From: Firmicutes bacterium UBA7510 | Lineage (GTDB): Bacteria > Bacillota > Clostridia > Tissierellales > Sedimentibacteraceae | Direction of reading: 5' to 3' | Length of the DNA stretch: 64,000 nt | Assembly: GCA_002479485.1 (NCBI GenBank) | Contig: DLNM01000040.1 | Span: 30,786 to 94,785 of the forward strand | Position numbers and translations under genes: made by a program | Shown here: piece after piece, positions 36,746 to 45,564 of the stretch | Numbering within the stretch: the first letter of the stretch is position 1 | Layout: the number at the start of each line of letters is the position of its first letter | Notes under the pieces: model-generated | What the model was told of the DNA's origin: nothing | Databases searched by the model: none | Seen by the model: only the letters and a program-made list of their open reading frames with translations

Positions 36746-36761
36746 TCATTAAATATAGGTT

Positions 36762-37868
36762 TTAAACTGTCATTATTTTTAAAGTTAGTTCTGCCATTCT
36801 CACTAACTGTTCTATAGCAATTTGCTCGTTTGTAGTATGGACCTTATCCATTCCAGTTCCTAAAACAATGGCTTTTATTCCCTTTGTATTGTAAACATTT
36901 GAATCGCTTCCACCACCTGATGTATGTCTAGAAGGAGTAATATTTATTTCGTTACATTTATCCTCTACGAATTTTAGAAAATCATCATTTTCGTCAACCT
37001 TATATGACATATACATATTTTCAATGTTACAATTTAATGTTGCATCATATTTTGTACATGCATCTTGTAGGCATCTAACCATATGGTTAGTTTGAGCTTC
37101 AAGTTTTTCATTGTTGCGACTTCTAGCCTCAGCTATCATAGTAGCCTTTTCACATACAATATTTGTGGCACTTTGTGCATTAAATGTCCCTATATTAGCA
37201 GTTGTTTCCTCATCTATCCTAAGAAGCTTCATATTAGTAATTGCTTCCGACATAACCATAATTGCACTTATTCCATTTTCAGGAGCAATACCAGCATGTG
37301 CTGGTTTTCCAACGATTTCAGCTGTAATTTTTGTTTGTCCCGGAGCTCCAATTATTATATGTCCAACATCTCCGCTGCTGTCAAGGATTAAAGCTTTTTT
37401 TGACTTTACCTTATCTAACTCTAAATGCTTAGCTCCTTTAAGACCGCCCTCTTCTGCTATTGTGAAAATTGCTTCTATAGGCCTGCATTTTAAGTTTTGT
37501 TCTTTTACAACTTTTAGAGCTTCTACTATTGCTACAACCCCAGATTTATCATCACTGCCTAAAATCGTATTTCCTTTACTTCTTATGTATCCATCTTCAA
37601 TTATAGGTTCAATACCAATGCCTGGTGTAACAGTGTCTATATGAGCACTTAACATTATAGGTTCATAACTTTCATCACCATCTAAATAACAGTATACATT
37701 TCTGCCATTAGAACCGAAATTTGCACCTGCATTATCTGTATAGACTCTGTATCCTAGCTCTGTTAAATCTTTTTCAAGTCTATCAGCCATAGCTTTTTCA
37801 TTAAGAGTTTCACTGTCAATTTGAACATATTCTAAAAAAGTATTTAAAAGTCTTTCCTTATTAATCAT
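36762..37868 (-). CDS. M20-family metallopeptidase (PepT-like)
   Basis: A 368-residue zinc exopeptidase. M20 ligands and catalytic residues appear in LSAHIDTVTPG near 75, ILGSDDKSGV near 105 and TIAEEGGLKG near 139, with HTSGGGSD near 311 as the C-terminal ligand region. The closest type is the tripeptidase/PepT-like group acting on cytosolic peptides. ATG at 37868 has GGAGG six bases upstream; the ATG two codons earlier abuts the site. It is divergent from an S8-like lipoprotein gene, and each gene has a matching 15-bp palindrome about 75 bp upstream. Confidence 0.9.
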   Translation of the reverse strand: MINKERLLNTFLEYVQIDSETLNEKAMADRLEKDLTELGYRVYTDNAGANFGSNGRNVYCYLDGDESYEPIMLSAHIDTVTPGIGIEPIIEDGYIRSKGNTILGSDDKSGVVAIVEALKVVKEQNLKCRPIEAIFTIAEEGGLKGAKHLELDKVKSKKALILDSSGDVGHIIIGAPGQTKITAEIVGKPAHAGIAPENGISAIMVMSEAITNMKLLRIDEETTANIGTFNAQSATNIVCEKATMIAEARSRNNEKLEAQTNHMVRCLQDACTKYDATLNCNIENMYMSYKVDENDDFLKFVEDKCNEINITPSRHTSGGGSDSNVYNTKGIKAIVLGTGMDKVHTTNEQIAIEQLVRMAELTLKIMTV

Positions 37869-38182
37869 ATTCATCCTCCATATTAATCAACAATTTTTAT
37901 TAATATTATAACATAGTTTTGGTAAACCGAAACATTTAAAATATGCTAAGCATATTATATCTTATTTAAACAAAATTTCAAAGACAAAATAATATTTAGG
38001 CGAAAGTATAACCAAATCTAGAGCATGCTTTCATGGCTATTTTCTTGAATTCATGTTCAAGCGGATGACAAAAGTAATATTAATGATATAATATGCTTAG
38101 CATATTTAAAATGGCTCAATGTAGCCGAGATTATGATATATGCTGTTATGTAAAATTTATATAAAAAAGGAGTGATAAATTT
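37869..38182. other. Divergent intergenic region with twin palindromes
   Basis: This 314-bp gap holds no gene. It contains ATATGCTAAGCATAT at 37941-37955 and ATATGCTTAGCATAT at 38091-38105, each inside a longer arm so that 37935-37960 and 38086-38110 are inverted copies differing by one base. For the minus-strand gene, ATTATA at 37905-37910 (TATAAT on the minus strand) is a good -10. A copy of a dispersed GTTGAGCC-type element follows at 38109-38130. Confidence 0.75.
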
Positions 38183-39382
38183 ATGTTCAAAAAATTTATA
38201 AGCTTAGCATTTAGCGCTTTATTACTATTAATATTATTTGTTGGTTGCAATAATCAAACATTACCATTAGATGATGAACAGCAAATAGTAGTTGGTGAAC
38301 AACAAGAGGATGATAGCGAACAAAAAGTAGAATTTGATTTAACAACTATTGAAAAGTACCTTGACAAAACAGGGAGGTATGATTTTAGAGGTCAAGATTT
38401 ATCAGATTTAGCTGTATTGGATTTAGAACCTCTTATAAATTTTGTGTTGGATACTCAAACTAAATTTCCAAATAATTTTTTAGATGCATATGATTTTGAA
38501 AAGGCTGTAAGCTATGGTAAAGATCCGGGCTTGAATATATTGAGTTTACATGAAGAGGGCATAACGGGAAAAGGCGTGAATGTAGCAGTAATTGATGGAG
38601 TATTGCTAAAGGAACATAATGAGATAAAGGATAATATAGTTCTTTGTGAGGATTTAGTTGATAATGAGACAGCTTTTTATCACGGGACACCAATTACTTC
38701 AATATTGTGCGGCAAAGAAGTGGGTATTGCACCAGAAGCAAAAGTATATTTTGTTTCATATCTAAATGATAAATTGCATAATAGTGGAAATTATGAAGAA
38801 GCATATGTTTATCTGGCAAAGGCTATAGAAAGAATTGTTGAAATAAATAAGGAACTTCCTCAGGATGAAAAAATAAGAGTTTTGTCAATTTCCTCCGGGT
38901 GGGATCCTGATAGCGATAAGGCTGCTGCGATAGTTAGCGCTATAGAAAAAGCAAAGGAAGATGGAATTTTTGTTGTAACAGCAAGACTATATGATCATGA
39001 TGGACTTTATTTCGGTGGAGCTAGCAGAGAAATATTAAGTGATCCTAATGACATAAACTCTTATAGTGCATATTACTTAGATGTATACAATGATGCAAAA
39101 GAAATTTTATTGGCACCAATGGATGCCAGATGGTTAGCATGTCATATTGGAGTAGATGACTATATGATGTATAGCAGAGGAGCATGGAGTATGGTTATAC
39201 CATATATTAGTGGAGTTTATACATTAGCTTGTCAAGTCTATCCTGAAATTACACCTAGTCTGTTTTGGGAGATGGCATTGTCTACAGGCTATGATATAAA
39301 ACAAATGGATAGTGAGTTTGAAGGAAAAACTGTAAAAATAATTAATCCTGTTAATTTAATAAAAGAATTAAAAAACAAGTAA
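38183..39382 (+). CDS. S8 (subtilisin-like) family lipoprotein with altered oxyanion site
   Basis: A 399-residue exported lipoprotein: signal segment 1-21, lipobox FVGC with Cys22, an acidic Gln/Glu-rich linker, then an S8-like domain (about 115-395). Catalytic candidates are Asp138 (AVIDGVL), His167 (YHGTPITS) and Ser336 (GAWSMVIPYISG). The usual AGN oxyanion asparagine is replaced by ARL (Leu269), so activity may be reduced or changed. AAAGGAGTGATAAATTT precedes the ATG. It faces an M20 peptidase across a shared palindrome-bearing region. Confidence 0.82.
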   Translation: MFKKFISLAFSALLLLILFVGCNNQTLPLDDEQQIVVGEQQEDDSEQKVEFDLTTIEKYLDKTGRYDFRGQDLSDLAVLDLEPLINFVLDTQTKFPNNFLDAYDFEKAVSYGKDPGLNILSLHEEGITGKGVNVAVIDGVLLKEHNEIKDNIVLCEDLVDNETAFYHGTPITSILCGKEVGIAPEAKVYFVSYLNDKLHNSGNYEEAYVYLAKAIERIVEINKELPQDEKIRVLSISSGWDPDSDKAAAIVSAIEKAKEDGIFVVTARLYDHDGLYFGGASREILSDPNDINSYSAYYLDVYNDAKEILLAPMDARWLACHIGVDDYMMYSRGAWSMVIPYISGVYTLACQVYPEITPSLFWEMALSTGYDIKQMDSEFEGKTVKIINPVNLIKELKNK

Positions 39383-39407
39383 AATTAAAATTACCTTGAA
39401 GTTTTAT

Positions 39408-39455
39408 AAAAAGTGCTATAAAATTTAATTTAAATAAATATTATAGCACTTTTTA
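39408..39455 (+). terminator. Terminator after the S8-like gene
   Basis: AAAAAGTGCTATAA (39408-39421) pairs with TTATAGCACTTTTT (39441-39454). Confidence 0.85.
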
Positions 39456-39575
39456 AATTGAATTAATTCCCGACTCCATGCACAAATGTTTAACAACCTT
39501 TTTTCAGAAGGAGTTGACATTCTTGTGCAAATAAATTGCAAAGTCTTAAACATTGTTTAAACTGTAGAGGTAACT

Positions 39576-41414
39576 ATGAGTAATTTTAACATACAAGAGG
39601 AACTTAAAAAAATACCAGATAATCCTGGTGTTTATATGATGAAAAATACCTTTAACGAGGTTATATATGTAGGTAAAGCTAAAAATCTTAAAAAAAGAGT
39701 TAGACAGTATTTCCAATCTAAAAACCATTCAACTAAAATTCAAAACATGATAAGAAATATTAATGAATTTGAATATATAATGACTGATAATGAGGTTGAA
39801 GCCTTAATTCTAGAAGCAAATTTAATAAAAAAATATATGCCTAAGTATAATACACTTCTTCGTGATGATAAGCAATATCCTTATATAAAAATAAGTACAA
39901 ATGAGAAGTATCCACGAATTATAAAGGTTAGAGAAGTAAAAAAAGACGGCGGAAAATATTATGGCCCGTATATAAGTAACTATGCTGTAAACGAAATAAT
40001 TCACATAGTAAATAATTTGTTTTCTCTAAGAAAATGTAGTCTAAGGCTTGATGGAACAAAGAAAAGTCAAAGACCATGCCTAAATTATCACATCAATAAA
40101 TGCAGTGCACCATGCATGGGCGGCGTTGATAAGGCAGAATATAAAAAAGAAGTTGATAAAGTTATAGATTTTCTAAATGGTGGGGGAGAGGATATAGTAG
40201 CCTTACTTAAAGAAAATATGGTCGAGGCATCTAAAAAATTAGATTTTGAATTAGCAGCAAAATATAGAGATCAGATAAGATCCATAGAAATAATACACGA
40301 AAAGCAAAAAATTGATGCAGCAGCCACTACCACTGATCAGGACGTAATTGGAACAGCTATAGGCATAGAAGAAGCCTGTGTTCAGGTATTCTTCATTAGA
40401 AATGGAAAAATAATTGGTAGAGAGCATTATCTGCTAACAAACATAGAGAACGAAACAAGAGAAGAAATAGTTACATCATTTATCACTCAGTTCTATACAG
40501 GAACAGTATATATACCAAAAGAAATACTAATAGAATGTGAAATAGAGGATAGGGAGTTATTTGAAAATCTATTGTCAGAAAAAAGAGGCAATAAGGTAAC
40601 AATAAAAACTCCTGTCAAAGGTGATAAAAACATGCTGGTAAAAATGGTTAAGAAAAATGCGCTTGAGGTACTCGAAAAGGGCAGTGCTAGAATTAAAAAG
40701 GACATGGAGGAAAGTCAAGTAGCATTAAATGATTTAAAGGATTTGCTTAACCTAGATGATTTACCACTTAGAATAGAGGCTTTTGATATTTCAAACATTC
40801 AAGGAGTTGAATCGGTAGGCTCAATGGTTGTATTTGAAAGAGGTATGGCTAGCAAGAGTAATTATAGAAGGTTTAAAATAAAAACAGTTATAGGACCAGA
40901 TGATTACAAGAGTATGGAGGAAGTCATTGAAAGACGTCTAAATAGAGGCTTAAGCAGTGAGGATGAAAATGGCTTTAACAAAATGCCTGATTTAATGCTT
41001 ATAGATGGTGGTAAAGGTCAAACAGGAATTGCAGAAAGAGTTGTAGAAAACTACGGACTGAATATTCCGGTATGTGGTATGGTAAAGGATGATAAGCATA
41101 CAACTAATGGACTTCTGTACAGAGGACAAGAAATCCCACTAAAGAGAACTAGCGAGGTTTATAAGCTAGTGTGGAAAATTCAAGAGGAAGCCCATAGATT
41201 TGCCATAAGCTATCACAGAAACCTAAGAGATAAAACAATATTTAAGTCAGAATTAGATAATATTAAAGGTATTGGTGAAAAGAGAAAGATAAATCTATTG
41301 AGACACTTTGGTTCAGTAGAAGCGATAAAAACTAAAACTATTGAAGAGCTAGCTCAAGCACCGACAATGAATATAGCTATAGCAGAGGTTGTGTTTAAAT
41401 ATTTCAATAAATAA
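39576..41414 (+). CDS. uvrC: Excinuclease ABC subunit C
   Basis: A 612-residue nucleotide-excision-repair nuclease. The GIY-YIG domain is N-terminal (NPGVYMMKN, VIYVGKAKNLKKR), a Cys-rich segment (PCLNYHINKCSAPC) near 167, the UVR motif near 205-240 (FELAAKYRDQI), the RNase H-like nuclease domain (IEAFDISNIQG near 405; DLMLIDGGKGQ near 472) and tandem HhH at the end (IKGIGEKRKINLLRHFGS). TAGAGGTAACT precedes the ATG. A 15-bp palindrome TTAAACATTGTTTAA lies at 39546-39560, within 16-30 bases of the start. Confidence 0.98.
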   Translation: MSNFNIQEELKKIPDNPGVYMMKNTFNEVIYVGKAKNLKKRVRQYFQSKNHSTKIQNMIRNINEFEYIMTDNEVEALILEANLIKKYMPKYNTLLRDDKQYPYIKISTNEKYPRIIKVREVKKDGGKYYGPYISNYAVNEIIHIVNNLFSLRKCSLRLDGTKKSQRPCLNYHINKCSAPCMGGVDKAEYKKEVDKVIDFLNGGGEDIVALLKENMVEASKKLDFELAAKYRDQIRSIEIIHEKQKIDAAATTTDQDVIGTAIGIEEACVQVFFIRNGKIIGREHYLLTNIENETREEIVTSFITQFYTGTVYIPKEILIECEIEDRELFENLLSEKRGNKVTIKTPVKGDKNMLVKMVKKNALEVLEKGSARIKKDMEESQVALNDLKDLLNLDDLPLRIEAFDISNIQGVESVGSMVVFERGMASKSNYRRFKIKTVIGPDDYKSMEEVIERRLNRGLSSEDENGFNKMPDLMLIDGGKGQTGIAERVVENYGLNIPVCGMVKDDKHTTNGLLYRGQEIPLKRTSEVYKLVWKIQEEAHRFAISYHRNLRDKTIFKSELDNIKGIGEKRKINLLRHFGSVEAIKTKTIEELAQAPTMNIAIAEVVFKYFNK

Positions 41415-41418
41415 ATAT

Positions 41419-41461
41419 AATAAAACCACTAAATAAATATATATTTAGTGGTTTTATTATA
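41419..41461. terminator. Bidirectional terminator between uvrC and the oxidoreductase
   Basis: A 17-bp perfect stem, AATAAAACCACTAAATA (41419-41435) with TATTTAGTGGTTTTATT (41442-41458). Confidence 0.88.
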
Positions 41462-41473
41462 TGTGATATTTTC

Positions 41474-42976
41474 TTAAAATTTATAATCTTTATTTTCAAG
41501 CTTGCAGATTCTTTGTACAGCAAATTTTCCTGTAATAGCTGCACCGGGCAATCCACCTGGAGGACTAATCCATTGTCCTGCAAGTATTACATTATCAAGT
41601 CCCTTTATATACGCTGATGGATAAGGCAATTTTGCACTTTCCTTAGAAATCATAAAGGATTGGTAAAAGCCTTTATATGCGTTGCAATATCTTGTGTATG
41701 TAATAGGAGTCCATATATCTAGAATAGATAATTTACCTTCATATTCAGGAAATTGCTCCTCAATCTTTTTCATAGTTATTTGCGCTATTTCTAATTTCTT
41801 TTTCTTATATAAATCTTTATCCTTATAAATCTCTGTCCAAAATTCAAAAACATCCTCACATCCGCCTTGTAATGATTGAATAATTTGCTTACCAGCTGGA
41901 GCAAAATCAGGCTCATAACTATATGATTTTACTGTAATACGTTCACTCATTCCTTCTGTGAAGATTAGTTCTGGGCAGTTCCAAATTGTCTCAGCACCGA
42001 TTGAATCAATAGGTGTATCTGCTGCGAATGCTACTTGGAAGGTATTATAAACAGGGTATGCCTTGCGATTTTCATACATTTCTTTCATCAATGGCTCCAT
42101 ATAGGTTTTAGGTAGCAGTTTGCCAAAAGTGACAGATGTGTCACAAGTTGGTATTACATAATCACAAGTAACATTAGTACCGTCATCAAGCTGGATTCCT
42201 ATTGCCTTACTACCTTCGATTAATACTTTTGATACAGTTTTTCCACAAAACACCTTGCCACCGTAGCTTTCAAATTTTTCTTTCATACGAAAAGCCATCG
42301 CTCTAGAACCTCCCGCAGGTATGCCTCCATCACCAGAGATAAAGTTACCATATGCCATAGGAAATGAACCTGCTTGAGTGTCTGATGGGGTAAAATCTGA
42401 GATAAGGCATTTGATAAGTGGGTGCTTGAATTTATCCATAAGGTCCTGTACATTCATTCCATGATAATGCTTGAATATTCTCAAAGCACTTCTCATAGTT
42501 ATCATCATCTTAATACCTTCCTTTGCTCCTGTTAATTCAGAAGGTATATTTGCAGGTATAGCTACATCTTTTGCTATTCTACAATATTTCATTAAGCTAC
42601 GTATTTCTTTTTCATCATCTGGAGAAAGAGTAATCATTTCTATTTCGGTACGATCAACGTCATTCCAGAGAGAAAGCTGTTGTCCATCAAGAATGGATGT
42701 GTACATTCTGTCACAGCGCTTTATTTCTATATCCTTACTTACCGCTCCAACTGTTTCCCATATTTTATATAAATCTGTACCAGGTGTAGAGCCCATCATC
42801 CAATGTATACAATTATCTATATGATATCCATTTCTGTCCCAGCCTGTACATTCGCCGCCTACAATTGTATGTTGTTCATAAAGCTCTGTCTCAAAACCAA
42901 CCTTTGCAGCATAAACTGCTGCTGTTAAACCAGCAATACCGCCACCTATTATAGCAATTTTTCTTTTTATTTCCAT
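41474..42976 (-). CDS. FAD-dependent CrtI-like oxidoreductase/desaturase
   Basis: A 500-residue flavoprotein of the phytoene-desaturase/CrtI-like family. The dinucleotide site is IAIIGGGIAGLTAAVYAA near residue 8, followed by VGGECTGW, and the C-terminal FAD segment is LAGQWISPPGGLPGAAITGK near 468-487. No carotenoid genes are adjacent, so the substrate is unknown; many such clostridial proteins are not carotenoid enzymes. ATG at 42976 is chosen because GGAGGTTACA lies just upstream. It is co-directional with and 12 bp after the XRE-AbrB regulator gene. Confidence 0.88.
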   Translation of the reverse strand: MEIKRKIAIIGGGIAGLTAAVYAAKVGFETELYEQHTIVGGECTGWDRNGYHIDNCIHWMMGSTPGTDLYKIWETVGAVSKDIEIKRCDRMYTSILDGQQLSLWNDVDRTEIEMITLSPDDEKEIRSLMKYCRIAKDVAIPANIPSELTGAKEGIKMMITMRSALRIFKHYHGMNVQDLMDKFKHPLIKCLISDFTPSDTQAGSFPMAYGNFISGDGGIPAGGSRAMAFRMKEKFESYGGKVFCGKTVSKVLIEGSKAIGIQLDDGTNVTCDYVIPTCDTSVTFGKLLPKTYMEPLMKEMYENRKAYPVYNTFQVAFAADTPIDSIGAETIWNCPELIFTEGMSERITVKSYSYEPDFAPAGKQIIQSLQGGCEDVFEFWTEIYKDKDLYKKKKLEIAQITMKKIEEQFPEYEGKLSILDIWTPITYTRYCNAYKGFYQSFMISKESAKLPYPSAYIKGLDNVILAGQWISPPGGLPGAAITGKFAVQRICKLENKDYKF

Positions 42977-42988
42977 TGTAACCTCCAA

Positions 42989-43417
42989 TTATTTTTTCTC
43001 GTCTGGTACAATTCCCATACATCCAACAAAATTAATAAGATCTCTTTGATGTACTATTCCTAACCCTCTTTCTTCGTCACCAAGTATCAACAGCTGGTCT
43101 CCGACTTTTATATCAAATAACTCTCTAGCTTTTTTAGGAATTACAATCTGTCCGCGCTCTCCAACAGTAACAGAGCCAAAGAAATGCTTACCTTTAGGAG
43201 GGATAATTAAACCTGTTGACTCCTCTGAGTGGTTGATTAAATTATCAACTGTAACATCGTATAGTTTCGCGAGAGATATAAGACTATCTAAGTCGGGAGA
43301 AGTTTCTTCACTTTCCCATTTAGCGACAGCCTGTCTTGAGACATCAATTTTTTCTGCAACATCCTCTTGAGTAAATTGGTGTAATAGCCTTAATCGCTTT
43401 AAATTTTTTCCAATCAT
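42989..43417 (-). CDS. XRE helix-turn-helix fused to an AbrB-type domain
   Basis: A 142-residue regulator with two DNA-binding modules. The XRE-type HTH (about 1-60: FTQEDVAEKIDVSRQAVAKWE) is followed by a SpoVT/AbrB swapped-hairpin domain (about 78-115: VTVGERGQIVIPKKARELF). Two such domains in one short protein could let it bind composite sites. The start at 43417 has AAAGG about ten bases upstream; nearby in-frame ATGs at 43426, 43435 and 43444 are less well placed. It probably controls the downstream FAD oxidoreductase and itself. Confidence 0.85.
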   Translation of the reverse strand: MIGKNLKRLRLLHQFTQEDVAEKIDVSRQAVAKWESEETSPDLDSLISLAKLYDVTVDNLINHSEESTGLIIPPKGKHFFGSVTVGERGQIVIPKKARELFDIKVGDQLLILGDEERGLGIVHQRDLINFVGCMGIVPDEKK

Positions 43418-43561
43418 ATTTTTCATACCTTTCATATTTATCAAATTTATTATATTGTTGGTTTTACCGAAAGTCTACCAACTAAAGCTATCATTTATGT
43501 TATATTTGGTTGCTTTATTTTAATTCACAAAAATTTTATTCACGCAATGCACAAATAAATA

Positions 43562-43589
43562 TACCCACAAAAATATAATTTTGTGGGTA
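43562..43589 (-). terminator. Hairpin downstream of nadK
   Basis: TACCCACAAAA (43562-43572) and TTTTGTGGGTA (43579-43589) form an 11-bp stem about 18 bp past the nadK stop. Confidence 0.65.
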
Positions 43590-43606
43590 AATGGTGACAT
43601 ATTTAA

Positions 43607-44407
43607 TTAAAGTAACTTATCTTTTATAACATTCCAGTAGTTAAACTCACCAACTGTAAGCTGTTTTATAGTCTTTGCTGATGTGAAAAATTTTATAGAA
43701 TCTATATTTTCAAATTCATAGCCTATACCATCAACTACAAGTGTTAATGAATAATCCTTTCCGCTTTCAGGTACTATTTTTACCTCAAATTCTGGTGGTA
43801 CTATTAGACTGCTGTTTAGACACCTATAGGCATTTGATATAAGAGGTGCTAAAGGCATTATTTGCAATGTTTTTAATGATGGATAAACTAATGATCCTCC
43901 CGCCGAGTAGTTGTACGCAGAGCTACCTAATGGAGAAGAAATTATAACTCCATCACCACTTACAGTTTGAAGATAATTATCATTAAAATACATATCTAGA
44001 TGTGCAGTTTTCATATCACGTCTTTTTATGGCTATATCATTTACAGCGTAAGTAGTAAATATTGAATTTTTACTATGTACAATACATTCAATTATATTTA
44101 TCTCATTAATTTGATATCTAGCTTCCTTATACAGCTTTACAAAATTTTCTATATTATCTGGAGTAATCTCAGGGAAAAAACCTAGTGTTCCTGTGTTTAT
44201 ACCTATAAACGGTATTTGTGAAAATCTGCTTTGCCTTACAGCGTGCAAAAAAGCTCCATCACCACCGATAGTAACATTAAGTTCAGCGCTTTCACTAAAG
44301 CCCTCAAATGGAGTAAAGCCTTCGGCTTTTAATATATTTATTAAATCGTTTGTTATTATTTTTGAGTAACTTTCTAAATTTGGTAAACAATTTATTATTC
44401 TTTCCAT
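43607..44407 (-). CDS. nadK: NAD kinase
   Basis: A 266-residue ATP-NAD kinase making NADP in the cytosol. The signature TIGGDGAFLHAVR near 47 and NTGTLGFFPE near 72 are visible, with the second conserved stretch SPLGSSAYNYSAGGSLVYP near 156-174. The length is at the short end of the bacterial family. Upstream of it lie two tandem copies of a palindromic repeat (44464-44532) shared with the 38.1-kb region. Confidence 0.93.
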   Translation of the reverse strand: MERIINCLPNLESYSKIITNDLINILKAEGFTPFEGFSESAELNVTIGGDGAFLHAVRQSRFSQIPFIGINTGTLGFFPEITPDNIENFVKLYKEARYQINEINIIECIVHSKNSIFTTYAVNDIAIKRRDMKTAHLDMYFNDNYLQTVSGDGVIISSPLGSSAYNYSAGGSLVYPSLKTLQIMPLAPLISNAYRCLNSSLIVPPEFEVKIVPESGKDYSLTLVVDGIGYEFENIDSIKFFTSAKTIKQLTVGEFNYWNVIKDKLL

Positions 44408-44463
44408 AATGTTACTTACCTCTTTACATAAAGAAATTTTTATATTATTATAGATTGGTAATA

Positions 44464-44532
44464 TTGTCTCAATTACATTGAGCCATTTTAAATATCTGTC
44501 GATATTATTGTCTCAACTACGTTGAGCCATTT
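44464..44532. repeat. Tandem copies of a short palindromic repeat
   Basis: Two 25-bp copies, 44464-44488 and 44508-44532, begin TTGTCTCAA and end TTGAGCCATTT, differing at two bases. The second contains the perfect inverted repeat CTCAAC-TAC-GTTGAG. A third copy in reverse orientation lies at 38109-38130. They sit between divergent nadK and the pseudouridine synthase gene. Confidence 0.7.
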
Positions 44533-44596
44533 ATAGTTTAATACAAAATATTTAATTTATTATAAACTAAATAAAATAATGTAGGAGTTAAAATTA

Positions 44597-45493
44597 ATGA
44601 GTGACAATATAGATTTCGATAATTGTCTTAATTATACAATACAAGAAAATGATAAAAGTGTAAAGGAAATATTGCTTGATGAACTAAACTTTTCTAGAAG
44701 GCTAACCGTAAAGCTAGAGGAGAATAAAAAAGTATTTCTTAATGGAAAGCCTGTAAGACTTAAAAAAAGAGTATATATAGACGATATTATAACTGTTTAT
44801 TTTGAAGACGAACAAGAGGATGAGTACGATCCAGTAGAAATTCCGCTTAATATATTATATGAAGACGATAGTATGCTTATAGTTGATAAACCACCATTTA
44901 TGGTTGTTCATCCTACTAAATCGCATTTCAATGATACTTTAGCAAATGGTGTTAGATTCTATTATGATTCTAAAAATATAAAAAGTAAAATAAGACTTGT
45001 AAATAGACTAGATATGAATACTTCTGGTATAGTTATTATTGCTAAAAATTCTTTTATTCACAATGAGTTATCTAAGCAGATGAAGGAAAATGTAGTAGAA
45101 AAATATTATTATGCAATAGCAGAAGGAACAATAATTCAAGATAGTGGCACTATAAATGCCCCTATAGCCAGATTAAATGAAGATGATATAATGAGAGTTG
45201 TTGATTCATCAGGTAAGGAAAGCATAACTCATTATAAGGTTATTGATAGATTTAATGATATGACACTTTTGAGACTAAAGCTTGAAACTGGCAGAACTCA
45301 TCAAATTAGAGTTCATTTAAAGCATATTAGACATCCAATTATAGGAGACACATTATATAATAAAGAAAGTAGCTTAATTAATAGGCAAGCTTTGCATTGT
45401 AGTGAAATGAGCTTTATTCATCCCATAACAAAAAAACGGATAAAAATAGAGGCTGATTTGCCAGAGGATTTTAAGAAAATAATTAAGAATTAA
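44597..45493 (+). CDS. RluA-family pseudouridine synthase with S4 domain
   Basis: A 298-residue RNA pseudouridine synthase. An S4-type RNA-binding domain (about 15-75) precedes the catalytic domain with RLDMNTSGIVI near 142-152, where the Asp is the nucleophile, and TGRTHQIRVHLKHIRHPIIG near 232-251. The target may be 23S rRNA (RluD-like) but cannot be read from sequence alone. TAGGAGTTAAAATTA precedes the ATG. It is divergent from nadK. Confidence 0.93.
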   Translation: MSDNIDFDNCLNYTIQENDKSVKEILLDELNFSRRLTVKLEENKKVFLNGKPVRLKKRVYIDDIITVYFEDEQEDEYDPVEIPLNILYEDDSMLIVDKPPFMVVHPTKSHFNDTLANGVRFYYDSKNIKSKIRLVNRLDMNTSGIVIIAKNSFIHNELSKQMKENVVEKYYYAIAEGTIIQDSGTINAPIARLNEDDIMRVVDSSGKESITHYKVIDRFNDMTLLRLKLETGRTHQIRVHLKHIRHPIIGDTLYNKESSLINRQALHCSEMSFIHPITKKRIKIEADLPEDFKKIIKN

Positions 45494-45564
45494 TAATAAA
45501 TTAATAAAAAATTAACAGTTGTTATTAGAATGTCGTTATAATTTAATTATGGAGGAAATAATTA

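Noticed and set aside
37083..37644. Plus-strand frames within the M20 peptidase gene
   Set aside because: They lie wholly antisense to a clear metallopeptidase, lack ribosome sites and have no recognisable domains.
37935..38110. Miniature transposable element bounded by inverted repeats
   Set aside because: The arms are themselves promoter-proximal palindromes at equal distances from two genes, no target-site duplication was seen, and no second copy is in the window.
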